Assembly: GCF_018398875.1 (NCBI RefSeq)
Contig: NZ_JAGWDK010000001.1
Location: 124,001 to 188,000 of the forward strand
DNA length: 64,000 bases
Reading direction: 5' to 3'
Source of the DNA: Bradyrhizobium sp. sGM-13
Lineage (GTDB): Bacteria > Pseudomonadota > Alphaproteobacteria > Rhizobiales > Xanthobacteraceae
A program made the translations under genes and the position numbers. Below the pieces are notes generated by a model, which worked only from the letters and a program-made list of their open reading frames with translations, was not told the origin of the DNA and made no database searches. This document shows, one piece after another, positions 27,978 to 36,854 of the stretch (positions within the stretch are counted from its first letter, which is position 1; the number at the start of each line of letters is the position of its first letter).

Positions 27978-29005
27978 ACTGCGGCGATCGCATTGGCCTC
28001 CGCCTCAAGACTGAACTTGTCCAGCACGCGCGCACGCGCCCGCTCGCCCATCGCATGTGCCAAGGCCGGATCGCGCATCAAAGGCTCGAGCGCCGCGACC
28101 AGCGCCTCAGTATCGCCCGGCGGCGTCAGCACGCCAGTCACACCGTCCTCGACCACGAACTCCGCTGCGCCTGCCCGCGCCGCCACCAGCGCCGCACCTG
28201 CCGCCATCGCCTCGATCAGCGTCAAGCCAAAGCCTTCGTTGCGCGAGGTGAACGCGTAGATCGTCAGCCGCTGATACCAGCGCTGTACTTCCTCGATTTC
28301 GAGCTCGCCGGTGATGACGATGCGCGATTGCAGCCCGGCCGCCTCGATCTGCCGTTTCAAGCCATCGGCAAAACCCTGCTGCTCCGGCACGACCGCGCCG
28401 ACGATGACGGCGGTGAAATCCGGGTAGCGCGGCAGCAACCGGCACATCGCCTCGACGAACACATCCGTGCCCTTTTGCGCGCGCACGCGGCCAAAGCAGC
28501 CGATCGCGTAATGTCCCGGCAGTTTCGCCTCGGCAAACGCCGCGGCGCGGTCGGCCGGCGGCGCGTAGGCGTTGGTGTCGACGCCGTGCATCACGACCGT
28601 CGCCTCGCGTTTGAGAAACGACGCCGACAGTTCGGAGGTCGCGATCACGGCATCCATCTGCCGGATCAGCCATCGGGTCAGCCAGGTGTGATGCCGCTGC
28701 GCCGCCGAGGTGAAGACCAGTTTCAGCGGCCAGCCGAGCGCACGCACCAAAACGCCAACAATCATCTCGTCATTGCGTCGCGCGTGCCAGATCAGGAAGT
28801 GGCGATGCCGCCAGAGTTTCAACAGATCCGCAAAACCCATCCGCGCGATGCCGTCGGGCGCGTGCGGCCCGAGCCATGCTGCGCGGTACATCTGCGCGAG
28901 CTTCGGCGCCACCATCCGGTTGGTCGCCGTCACGCCCGAATAGCGCCTGTGTAGATTCGGCACGATCAGTTGCAGATCACTGGCCAAATTGTTCTCGATC
29001 GGCAC
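27959..29005 (-). CDS. Family 4 glycosyltransferase, LPS core type
   Basis: This 348-aa GT-B enzyme has the CFGRVRAQKGTDVFVEAM donor-site loop and the ENEGF-like RNEGFGLTLIEAMAAGA segment with the two glutamates of the EX7E motif. The acceptor domain opens with LQLIVPNLHRRYSGVTATNR, which resembles the rhizobial LpcC-type core mannosyltransferases. Sugar specificity is inference from resemblance and from the neighbouring heptose genes. It is convergent with waaF, overlapping by 19 bases. Confidence 0.85.
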   Translation of the reverse strand: MPIENNLASDLQLIVPNLHRRYSGVTATNRMVAPKLAQMYRAAWLGPHAPDGIARMGFADLLKLWRHRHFLIWHARRNDEMIVGVLVRALGWPLKLVFTSAAQRHHTWLTRWLIRQMDAVIATSELSASFLKREATVVMHGVDTNAYAPPADRAAAFAEAKLPGHYAIGCFGRVRAQKGTDVFVEAMCRLLPRYPDFTAVIVGAVVPEQQGFADGLKRQIEAAGLQSRIVITGELEIEEVQRWYQRLTIYAFTSRNEGFGLTLIEAMAAGAALVAARAGAAEFVVEDGVTGVLTPPGDTEALVAALEPLMRDPALAHAMGERARARVLDKFSLEAEANAIAAVYRTLD

Positions 29006-29133
29006 GTCCGGCTCCGTTTCGGCCAGTTCCTATACGCAACATTAAGCATAGTGGCCAGTTCGCCGACGCCGAAACCCCCTCTTCACCGCGAGCCCCTAGC
29101 ATTGCCCTCCAAATAAATCGGGAGAGGTGACCC

Positions 29134-30147
29134 ATGACCGTGCTCGTCACCGGTGGCGCCGGTTATATCGGAAGTCATACGGTTCATGCGCTGGTGGACG
29201 CCGGGGAAAGCGTCGTCGTGATCGACAATCTGTCCACCGGATTTTCCTCACTGTTGCCCCGCCCCGTGCCGCTGTTCATCGGCGACGCCGGCGACGAAAA
29301 CCTCGTCGAGGGCGTGATCGCCCAGCACCGCGTCGAGAGCATCATTCATTTCGCAGGCTCCGTCGTGGTGCCGGATTCGATGCGCGACCCGCTCGGCTAT
29401 TACCGCAACAACACCATGACGACCCGCAGCCTATTGAATTCAGCGGTGAAGGCCGGCGTCAGCCGCTTCATCTTTTCGTCGACGGCTGCGGTCTACGGCA
29501 ATCCGGACCAGGTGCCGGTGCCGGAACATGCGCCGACGCGACCGATGTCGCCTTACGGTTCATCCAAGCTGATGACCGAAATCATGCTGCATGACGTCAC
29601 TAGTGCACACGATATGAAGTACGTCGTGTTGCGCTATTTCAACGTCGCCGGCGCCGATCCGCACGGCCGCTGCGGCCTCTCGACCGTCGGCGCGACACAT
29701 CTGCTCAAGATTGCGGTCGAAGCCGCCATCGGGCAGCGCGCCAAGGTCGACGTGTACGGAACCGACTACCCGACGCCGGACGGAAGCTGCATCCGCGATT
29801 TCATCCATGTCAGCGATCTCGCGGAGGCCCATCGCGCCGCGCTGTCATACCTGCGAGGCGGCGGAAGCTCGATCACGCTGAACTGCGGCTACGGCCGCGG
29901 CTATTCTGTGCTGGAAACCATCGAGGCCGTCCGCCGCGTCTCGATGCGCAATTTCGCGGTCTCCTTTGCGCCGCGCCGCCCCGGCGACATCGTGACCATG
30001 GTTGCCGATACCAGCCGCATTCGTTCAATGCTGGAGTGGACGCCGCAATACGACAATCTCGAAACCATTGCCGGCCACGCGCTGATCTGGGAAAAGCGGC
30101 TGTTCAGCGAGCGCGGCGGCATTCCGCAGCGTGCGGAATCAGCCTGA
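29134..30147 (+). CDS. galE: UDP-glucose 4-epimerase
   Basis: This 337-aa extended SDR has VTGGAGYIGSHTVHALV, the IIHFAGSVVVPDS block, the SSTAAVYGNP serine site and catalytic YGSSKLMTE. It interconverts UDP-glucose and UDP-galactose, which supplies galactose for surface polysaccharides. Length is typical. A GGGAGAGG ribosome site precedes the ATG. A gap of 104 bases separates it from the exporter gene. Confidence 0.93.
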   Translation: MTVLVTGGAGYIGSHTVHALVDAGESVVVIDNLSTGFSSLLPRPVPLFIGDAGDENLVEGVIAQHRVESIIHFAGSVVVPDSMRDPLGYYRNNTMTTRSLLNSAVKAGVSRFIFSSTAAVYGNPDQVPVPEHAPTRPMSPYGSSKLMTEIMLHDVTSAHDMKYVVLRYFNVAGADPHGRCGLSTVGATHLLKIAVEAAIGQRAKVDVYGTDYPTPDGSCIRDFIHVSDLAEAHRAALSYLRGGGSSITLNCGYGRGYSVLETIEAVRRVSMRNFAVSFAPRRPGDIVTMVADTSRIRSMLEWTPQYDNLETIAGHALIWEKRLFSERGGIPQRAESA

Positions 30148-30251
30148 AATCAAGCGCTTATTTGGCTTGAAAAAGCCCCTCTAAGCAGGCAAGGAGGCAT
30201 CGCAGCAGCCCTGACGCGCCGGGCTATCCAGGCGCCGTCAATGGAACGCGG

Positions 30252-32072
30252 ATGACCGAACTTCCTACTGAAACTCCGAAGAAAATTACCGACGACCCCT
30301 ATGGTGCGGCGATCCTGATTCGGCGCCTCGTCGCTGAACAGGGGCTCGCCTACTGGCGGCGCTATCTGCTCGCCTTTTCGCTGATGGGATTAGCGGCGGT
30401 GACAACCGCGGGTTCTGCCTACCTGCTCGGCGAGGTCATCAACAAGGCCTATGTCGACAAGGATGTGCGCGGGATTGCGTTCTTGTCGCTGGTCACCGTC
30501 GTCATCTTTACGATCAAGGGTGCGGCGACCTACGGGCACACCGTGATCCTGTCGCAGATCGGCAATGCGATCCTCGCAAACAACCAGCGCCGGCTGTTTG
30601 CCAAGCTGATGAACGAAAACATCGCGTTCTTCTCCGAGCGGCATTCATCGGAATTCCTGGCGCGGCTCACTGCTGGCGCCACCGCGGTGACGCAGGTGCT
30701 CAATCTCCTGATCAACGCCATCGGCCGCGATCTGCTGTCGCTGATCGCGCTCGTCGTCGTCATGGTGATGACCGATCCCCTGATGGCGCTGCTCGGTTTT
30801 GCGGTGGCGCCGCCGGCGATGATCGTGCTGCGCAAGCTGGTGAAGCGCATCAAGGGCCTTGCACACAACCAGTTCTCGGGCACCGCCGATATCATGGAGA
30901 CGATGCAGGAATCGCTGCAGGGCATCCGCACCGTGAAGGCCTTTACGCTCGAACAGGCGATGCGCGAACGTATCGACGCCAGCATCGCCGCGGTCGAGCG
31001 CAACGCCAACAAGATGGCGCGCGTTTCCAACCGCTCCAGCCCATTGATGGAAACCCTCGGCGGCTTCGCGATCGCGGGCGGCCTGATGTATGGCGGCTAT
31101 CGCGTGGTCGCGATGGGCGCTTCGCCCGGCCAGTTCTTTTCATTCCTGACCGCGTTCCTATTGGCCTATGAGCCGGCCAAGCGGCTGGCGCGGCTCAACA
31201 TCGAGCTCAACAGCAACCTGATCGGCGCGCGCAAGCTGCTCGAAATCGTCGACGGCCCACCGAGCGAGCCTGACGATAGTGACAAGCCGACGCTGAAACT
31301 CACTGACGCGCGGGTCGAGTTCCGCGACGTGACCTTCGGCTACCGGCCAGGCGAGCCGGTCCTCAATCGGATGAGCTTCGTCGCCGAGCCCGGCAAGACC
31401 ACCGCGCTGGTCGGCCCGTCCGGCGGCGGCAAGTCCACCGTGCTCGCGCTGCTGCTGCGGCTCTACGAGGTGAACCAAGGCGAAATCCTGGTCGACGGCC
31501 AGAACATTTCCAGCGTGTCGCGGCGCTCACTGCGGCGGCAGACCGCCTATGTCGGCCAGGACGTCTATTTGTTCCGCGACACGATCGGCGCCAACATCGC
31601 CTTCGGCAAGGAAGGCGCCCGCCAGGACGAGATCGTGGCGGCAGCGAAGGCGGCCTGCGCGCACGATTTCATTATGGGCTTTCCACTCGGCTACGATACG
31701 CCGGTCGGCGAGCACGGCACGCAGCTATCCGGCGGCCAGCGCCAGCGCATCGCAGTGGCCCGGGCGCTGATCAAGAACGCGCCGATCATCCTGCTCGATG
31801 AGGCCACCGCGGCGCTCGATTCCGAATCCGAGAAAGCCGTGCAGGAGGCGATCGAGCATCTTTGCCAGAACCGCACCACCATCGTGATCGCCCACCGCCT
31901 GCACACCATCATGCATGCCGATGCCATCCTGGTGGTCGAGGCCGGCGAGATCGTCGAGCGCGGCCAGCATGACGATTTGCTGCGCCGCGGCGGGCGCTAT
32001 GCTTCCTTCTTCCGCCTGCAGCAGCGCGAAGCCGGTCCGCCCAGTCTGGCGCCGATCAGCGCAACCGCGTAA
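30252..32072 (+). CDS. MsbA-like ABC exporter, fused permease/ATPase
   Basis: The 606-aa half-transporter has a six-helix membrane domain (about residues 40-320) and a C-terminal nucleotide-binding domain. The latter has Walker A GPSGGGKST, LSGGQRQRIAVARAL and Walker B IILLDEATAALD. Architecture and length match MsbA/lipid-flippase exporters, which act as homodimers in the inner membrane. Position among LPS genes suggests a lipid A-core or other glycolipid cargo, but beta-glucan and peptide exporters look alike. A palindromic repeat follows the stop. Confidence 0.87.
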   Translation: MTELPTETPKKITDDPYGAAILIRRLVAEQGLAYWRRYLLAFSLMGLAAVTTAGSAYLLGEVINKAYVDKDVRGIAFLSLVTVVIFTIKGAATYGHTVILSQIGNAILANNQRRLFAKLMNENIAFFSERHSSEFLARLTAGATAVTQVLNLLINAIGRDLLSLIALVVVMVMTDPLMALLGFAVAPPAMIVLRKLVKRIKGLAHNQFSGTADIMETMQESLQGIRTVKAFTLEQAMRERIDASIAAVERNANKMARVSNRSSPLMETLGGFAIAGGLMYGGYRVVAMGASPGQFFSFLTAFLLAYEPAKRLARLNIELNSNLIGARKLLEIVDGPPSEPDDSDKPTLKLTDARVEFRDVTFGYRPGEPVLNRMSFVAEPGKTTALVGPSGGGKSTVLALLLRLYEVNQGEILVDGQNISSVSRRSLRRQTAYVGQDVYLFRDTIGANIAFGKEGARQDEIVAAAKAACAHDFIMGFPLGYDTPVGEHGTQLSGGQRQRIAVARALIKNAPIILLDEATAALDSESEKAVQEAIEHLCQNRTTIVIAHRLHTIMHADAILVVEAGEIVERGQHDDLLRRGGRYASFFRLQQREAGPPSLAPISATA

Positions 32073-32076
32073 AGCT

Positions 32077-32127
32077 AGAGCATGATCCGGAAAAGTGGGC
32101 ACCGGTTTTCCGAAAAGATCATGCTCA
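32077..32127. repeat. Dispersed palindromic repeat, AGAGCATGATCCGG type
   Basis: A perfect 10-bp outer stem (GAGCATGATC at 32078-32087 with its complement at 32117-32126) encloses a second stem (CGGAAAA with TTTTCCG). The element lies 4 bases after the exporter stop. It is the cleanest of the GAGCATGATC elements in this window. Confidence 0.75.
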
Positions 32128-32169
32128 ACTAGAAGAACCCGGAATTTCACCGTAACCCGAGACCCTTTC

Positions 32170-32871
32170 ATGACCGCAGCCTCCTACGTCATATCAGCAG
32201 CCCCGCAGCCCACGCTTCCCGTCGTCGGCGAGACCGGCTCCTATCCGGTTCGCCGCATCTGGTGCGTCGGGCGCAACTATCTCGAGCACATCCGCGAGAT
32301 GGGCAATGATGAGCGCGCGCCGCCGTTCTTCTTCGCCAAGCACGCCGACATGCTGGTGCCCGACGGCGCCACCATCCCCTATCCGCCGCTGACCAAGGAC
32401 CTGCATCACGAAGTCGAACTGATCGTCGCGATGAAGAGCGGCGGCCTCAACATCCCGGCCGACAAGGCGCTCGATCATGTCTACGGCTACGCCGTCGGTA
32501 TCGACCTCACCCGACGCGACCTGCAGATCGCCTCGCGCAAGAAGGAGCGGCCGTGGGAAGTCGGAAAGTCCTTCGATTATTCCGCACCCTGCTCCGCTAT
32601 CCAGCCCGCATCCAAGATCGGCCATCCTGCCAAGGGCAAGATCTGGCTGACGGTCAACGGCAAGGAAACGCAGAAGGGCGACCTCACCGAACTGATCTGG
32701 AGCGTGCCCGAAATCATCTGGCAGCTCTCGCAGCAGGTGAAACTCGCCGCCGGCGACATCATCATGACCGGCACGCCGGCTGGAGTCTCGCAGCTCAATC
32801 CCGGCGACAAGATCGAGTGCGGTGTCGACGGTGTCGGCACGCTGAAGGTAAATATCGGCAAGCCGGAATAG
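32170..32871 (+). CDS. Fumarylacetoacetate hydrolase family protein
   Basis: This 233-aa protein of the FAH superfamily has IWCVGRNYLEHIREMG at the N-terminus, the metal-binding HEVELIVAM with glutamates, and the late GDIIMTGTPAGVSQLNPGD. Members hydrolyse or hydrate acylpyruvates or related 3-oxo acids in catabolism, and the closest functional guess is fumarylpyruvate/acylpyruvate hydrolase. The ATG at 32170 was chosen because the longer frame runs into the repeat element. A strong terminator follows 24 bases after the stop. Confidence 0.88.
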   Translation: MTAASYVISAAPQPTLPVVGETGSYPVRRIWCVGRNYLEHIREMGNDERAPPFFFAKHADMLVPDGATIPYPPLTKDLHHEVELIVAMKSGGLNIPADKALDHVYGYAVGIDLTRRDLQIASRKKERPWEVGKSFDYSAPCSAIQPASKIGHPAKGKIWLTVNGKETQKGDLTELIWSVPEIIWQLSQQVKLAAGDIIMTGTPAGVSQLNPGDKIECGVDGVGTLKVNIGKPE

Positions 32872-32895
32872 GCCGACGGTACTTTCGACAGCAAG

Positions 32896-32926
32896 AAGCC
32901 CCGGATTACATCCGGGGCTTTTTTAT
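32896..32926 (+). terminator. Intrinsic terminator after the FAH gene
   Basis: A 10-bp perfect stem (AAGCCCCGGA at 32896-32905, complement at 32911-32920) with a 5-base loop runs directly into TTTTTT. It separates this gene from the convergent fcl. Confidence 0.9.
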
Positions 32927-32943
32927 TGCAGGAACGCCTATTT

Positions 32944-33897
32944 CTACTGCGTTATTTCGTGCTCGCTGAGATAGGCCTGGTAGGCGAGCCGGATGCCGTC
33001 CTCAAGTTTCGTGCTGGCCCGCCAGCCGAGCTTGGCCAGCCGGCTGACGTCGAGCAGCTTGCGCGGCGTGCCGTCCGGGCGCGAGGCATCAAAACCGATC
33101 TCGCCGTTGTAGCCGACGGTCGCCGCGACCACGCGGGCGAATTCGGCGATCGTGATGTCCTCGCCGGTGCCGATATTGACCAGCTCGCTACCCGAATAGG
33201 TCTTCATCAAGTGGATGCAGGCGTCGGCAAGGTCGTCGACATAGAGGAATTCGCGCCGCGGCGTGCCGGTGCCCCAGACCACGACTTGCTTGGCGCCGGC
33301 AACCTTGGCCTCGTGAAAGCGGCGGATCAGGGCGGCGACGACGTGGCTGTATTCGGGATGATAATTGTCGCCGCGGCCGTACAGGTTGGTCGGCATCACA
33401 TTAATGAAGTCGGCGCCGTACTGGCTGCGATAGGCCTCCACCATCTTGATCCCGGCGATCTTGGCAATCGCATAGGGTTCGTTGGTCGGCTCCAGCAGAC
33501 CCGTGAGCATGGAATCCTCGCGCAGCGGCTGCGGCGCCAGCTTGGGATAGATGCAAGAGGAGCCCAGGAACATCAGCTTCTCGGCGCCGTGGACATGCGC
33601 CGCATGGATCACGTTCGAAGCAATCGCCAGATTGTCGTAGAGGAATTCGGCGCGCAGCGTGTTGTTGGCGACGATGCCGCCGACCTTGGCGGCGGCCAGA
33701 AACACCACCTGGGGCCGGTTGGCGGCAAACCACGCATTGACCGCGGCCTGATTGCGCAAATCGACCTCATTGCGGGGCGTCGTCAGCAGTTCGACGTCTT
33801 CCCGCGCCAGCCGGCGCACCAGCGCGGCGCCGACCATGCCGCGGTGGCCGGCGACGTAGACCGTCTTGCCCTTCAGCTCAAACGGCAGGCTTGCCAT
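32944..33897 (-). CDS. fcl: GDP-L-fucose synthase
   Basis: This 317-aa extended SDR is the epimerase-reductase that turns GDP-4-keto-6-deoxy-mannose into GDP-L-fucose. It has the [14 protein letters not shown] nucleotide site, the [19 protein letters not shown] block and the catalytic [11 protein letters not shown]. The ATG at 33897 begins the conserved domain; it overlaps the end of gmd by 20 bases on the same strand, as expected for a coupled pair. Confidence 0.95.
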   Translation of the reverse strand: MASLPFELKGKTVYVAGHRGMVGAALVRRLAREDVELLTTPRNEVDLRNQAAVNAWFAANRPQVVFLAAAKVGGIVANNTLRAEFLYDNLAIASNVIHAAHVHGAEKLMFLGSSCIYPKLAPQPLREDSMLTGLLEPTNEPYAIAKIAGIKMVEAYRSQYGADFINVMPTNLYGRGDNYHPEYSHVVAALIRRFHEAKVAGAKQVVVWGTGTPRREFLYVDDLADACIHLMKTYSGSELVNIGTGEDITIAEFARVVAATVGYNGEIGFDASRPDGTPRKLLDVSRLAKLGWRASTKLEDGIRLAYQAYLSEHEITQ

Positions 33898-34963
33898 TGG
33901 CGACCTCCCGCCGCGCTTCGTCGAGATCGTTCGCCACCATTTCCTTGACCATCTGTGCGAACGACGTCTTGGGCTTCCAGCCCAGTTTCTCGCGCGCCTT
34001 GCTGGCGTCGCCGACCAGAAGCTCGACTTCGGTGGGCCGGAAATAGACCGGATCAATGCGGACCACGGTCTTGCCGGATTTGGCATCGACGCCGGCCTCG
34101 TCGGCGCCCTGGCCGCGCCACTCGATGCGGCGGCCAACTTCGGCGAACGCCAGTTCGACGAATTCGCGCACCGAGCGGGTCTCGCCGGTCGCCAGCACGA
34201 AATCGTCCGCCGCATCGGCCTGCAGGATCAGGTGCATGCCCTCGATATAATCCCGCGCGTGGCCCCAGTCGCGCTTGGCCTCGAGGTTGCCGAGATAGAG
34301 CGCCTCTTCCAGGCCGACCTCGATGCGGGCGACGCTGCGGGTGATCTTGCGGGTGACAAACGTCTCGCCGCGGATCGGGCTCTCGTGGTTGAACAGGATG
34401 CCGTTACTGGCAAACATGCCGTAGGCCTCGCGGTAATTGACCGTGATCCAGTAGCCGTACAGCTTGGCGACGCCGTAAGGCGAGCGCGGGTAGAACGGCG
34501 TGGTCTCCTTCTGCGGCACCTCCTGGACCAGGCCGTAGAGCTCCGAAGTCGAGGCCTGATAGAACCGCGTCTCCTTCTCCATGCCGAGGATGCGGATCGC
34601 CTCCAGCAGCCGCAGCACGCCGATGGCGTCGGCGTTGGCGGTGTATTCCGGACTTTCGAAACTGACGCCGACATGGCTCTGGGCGGCGAGGTTATAGATC
34701 TCGGTCGGCCTGATCTGCTGCATCAGCCGGATCAGGTTGGTCGAGTCGGTCATGTCGCCATAATGCAGCAGGAACGGCACGTTGCGGGAATGCGGGTCCT
34801 GGTAGAGGTGGTCGATCCGCGCGGTGTTGAACGAGGACGACCGCCGCTTGATGCCGTGGACCTCATAGCCGAGGCCGAGCAGATATTCGGCCAAGTAGGC
34901 ACCGTCCTGGCCGGTGACGCCGGTGATCAGCGCCACGCGCCGCTTTAAATCCTGAGCCGCCAT
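33878..34963 (-). CDS. gmd: GDP-mannose 4,6-dehydratase
   Basis: The 361-aa SDR has [20 protein letters not shown], the [15 protein letters not shown] loop typical of GMD, the STSELYG serine site and catalytic [10 protein letters not shown]. It makes the 4-keto-6-deoxy intermediate from GDP-mannose, which ManC at about 16 kb can supply. With fcl it provides GDP-L-fucose, a known component of rhizobial Nod factors and O-chains. An ATG at 34963 is favoured over an upstream in-frame start at 34996. Confidence 0.96.
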   Translation of the reverse strand: MAAQDLKRRVALITGVTGQDGAYLAEYLLGLGYEVHGIKRRSSSFNTARIDHLYQDPHSRNVPFLLHYGDMTDSTNLIRLMQQIRPTEIYNLAAQSHVGVSFESPEYTANADAIGVLRLLEAIRILGMEKETRFYQASTSELYGLVQEVPQKETTPFYPRSPYGVAKLYGYWITVNYREAYGMFASNGILFNHESPIRGETFVTRKITRSVARIEVGLEEALYLGNLEAKRDWGHARDYIEGMHLILQADAADDFVLATGETRSVREFVELAFAEVGRRIEWRGQGADEAGVDAKSGKTVVRIDPVYFRPTEVELLVGDASKAREKLGWKPKTSFAQMVKEMVANDLDEARREVANGKPAV

Positions 34964-35055
34964 ATCTTCTCCAAACCCGCTCGTCGCGCAGGCCATAGCA
35001 TTCGACCTGCGCCAAGTCTATCGCCAAAGCCGTTTGAAATCAGGCTCTTAGGTGC

Positions 35056-35748
35056 CTAATCGCCATGGTGGCGCAAGCGTTCGAGTTCGATGATGGTGAC
35101 GCCGCCATATTCGAGCCGCAGCAAGCCCTCCTTCTCGAGCCGCTTCAGACACTGGTTGGCGTTTTGCCGCGAAATACCGGAGAGCGCTCCGATTTCCTCC
35201 TGCGTGATCTCCAGGTGGCGCGTCATGTCCGGATAGAGAATCGGGTTGAACAGCGACGCGATGGAACGCGCAACGCGGCTGGTAGCATCGAGCGTGCGGC
35301 CATGTTCCACCGCTCCGATGAACTGGCCGAGCCGCTCGTTGAGCTGCCGGACCAGAAAGCGGTTGAACGCCACGCTGTTCTCGAACAGCCAGAAGAAGGT
35401 GCTGCGGTCCATCAGCGCCAGCCTGGTGTCGCGCAATGCGACTACGTCGTAACGGCGCGGCTCGCCCTTGAGCACCGAGCCTTCGCCAAACCAGGCACCG
35501 GCCGTGAGGCCGGCGAAGGTCGCGGCCTTGCCGCCGCTCGACACGGTACTCATCCGGGCAAGACCGGTGACGATGCCGGTCCAGTAGTCGAAGGGATCGC
35601 CGCGCATGAAGATATGCTCGTTGGCGCGATAGGATTTCTCGACGATGCCGGCACGGGCGACCTCGATTTCCCGCTCGTTCAGTTCGCGCGACCAGGCCGC
35701 GATGCGCTTGAGGTAATCCGCAGCAATCATGATCGCATCGACCGTCAC
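35056..35748 (-). CDS. Crp/Fnr-family transcriptional regulator
   Basis: This 230-aa protein has an N-terminal cyclic-nucleotide-binding-like beta barrel (about 20-140), a long dimer helix, and a C-terminal winged helix with ITQEEIGALSGISRQNANQCLKRL as the recognition region. No FNR-type iron-sulfur cysteines are present, and the cAMP-contact residues are not obviously conserved, so the effector is unknown. The GTG at 35748 has an AGGG ribosome site on the minus strand; an internal ATG at 35730 lacks one. It diverges from the liv-type operon, 284 bases away, and may control it. Confidence 0.85.
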   Translation of the reverse strand: MTVDAIMIAADYLKRIAAWSRELNEREIEVARAGIVEKSYRANEHIFMRGDPFDYWTGIVTGLARMSTVSSGGKAATFAGLTAGAWFGEGSVLKGEPRRYDVVALRDTRLALMDRSTFFWLFENSVAFNRFLVRQLNERLGQFIGAVEHGRTLDATSRVARSIASLFNPILYPDMTRHLEITQEEIGALSGISRQNANQCLKRLEKEGLLRLEYGGVTIIELERLRHHGD

Positions 35749-36032
35749 GCCCTAAACTTGCTGCACCGCAATAAAAGTGCAGCCTGGCAAAATTTCCCGA
35801 CGAATTGTCAGGCAAAAGACATTTCAAACTATCGCATTGCCCTAAGGAGGGCCACCTCGGCCGATGTGCCCATGGCGCTACCGGTTTGGGGTCCGGCGTT
35901 ACTACGCGTGATGCCGGCCGTGATCGGCATCGTTAGTCGGATGGCCGGAAGGTCACTCCGGATGTAAGATTGCGGGTTCAGTTGCGAACGATAGATAAAG
36001 AGCGCGGCAAGCGCCTTATCTGGAGGGAATGA

Positions 36033-36854
36033 GTGGCTCATACGTTGGAAGTGCGCGGCGTGTCGCTGCGCTTCGGTGGCGTCCGTGCGCTGACCGAGGT
36101 CTCGTTCGGCGTGAACGAGGGCGAATTGTTCTCGATCATCGGCCCCAACGGCGCCGGCAAGACCTCCATCGTCAATTGCATTTCCGGCCGCTACAAGCCG
36201 ACCGAAGGTCGGCTATTCTACCGCGGCAAGGATATCACCGGCCTCAATCCGAACGCGCGGCCACAGCTCGGCATCGGCCGCACTTTCCAGAACCTGGCGC
36301 TGTTCCACCACATGAGCGTGCTCGACAACATCATGGTCGGGCGGCACCACCTCTTGAAGAACAATTTTATCACCGGCTCGCTTTACTGGCTGACCGGCGC
36401 GCGGCGCGAGGAACTCGAGCACCGCCGCAAGGTGGAGGAGATCATCGATTTCCTTGACCTGCAGTCGGTGCGCAAGGCGACCGCCGGCACCCTGCCCTAC
36501 GGCCTGCGCAAGCGCGTCGAGCTGGCACGCGCGATGGCGCTGGAGCCACAACTGATTCTGCTCGACGAGCCGATGGCCGGCATGAACTTCGAGGAAAAGG
36601 AGGACATGGCGCGGTACATCGTCGACCTCAACGAAGAGTTCGGCATGACCGTGATGATGATCGAGCATGACATGGGCGTGGTGATGGATATCTCCCACCG
36701 AGTCATGGTGTTGGATTTCGGCCGCAAGATCGCCGAAGGCGATCCCGCCTCCGTGCTCGCCGATCCACATGTGAAACGCGCCTATCTCGGCGAAGAGGAT
36801 GAGGTCCTCGTCGACCCCGACGACACGCCGGCTCCTCGGGAGAGCGTGGCATGA
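36033..36854 (+). CDS. livG: Branched-chain amino-acid-type ABC transporter ATPase
   Basis: This 273-aa ATPase has Walker A GPNGAGKT (37-44), the LivG-type insertion after the Q-loop, the signature LPYGLRKRVELARAMA and Walker B LILLDEPMAGMN. It is one of two ATPases of a HAAT-family importer. The GTG start at 36033 has a strong GGAGGG site. It is the first gene of the operon and overlaps the next gene by 4 bases. In this genome group such systems often import aromatic or fatty-acid-like substrates and not only amino acids. Confidence 0.92.
   Translation: MAHTLEVRGVSLRFGGVRALTEVSFGVNEGELFSIIGPNGAGKTSIVNCISGRYKPTEGRLFYRGKDITGLNPNARPQLGIGRTFQNLALFHHMSVLDNIMVGRHHLLKNNFITGSLYWLTGARREELEHRRKVEEIIDFLDLQSVRKATAGTLPYGLRKRVELARAMALEPQLILLDEPMAGMNFEEKEDMARYIVDLNEEFGMTVMMIEHDMGVVMDISHRVMVLDFGRKIAEGDPASVLADPHVKRAYLGEEDEVLVDPDDTPAPRESVA

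Noticed and set aside
33866..34948. A long plus-strand open frame opposite gmd
   Set aside because: gmd on the minus strand is unambiguous; the opposite frame is a compositional artefact.
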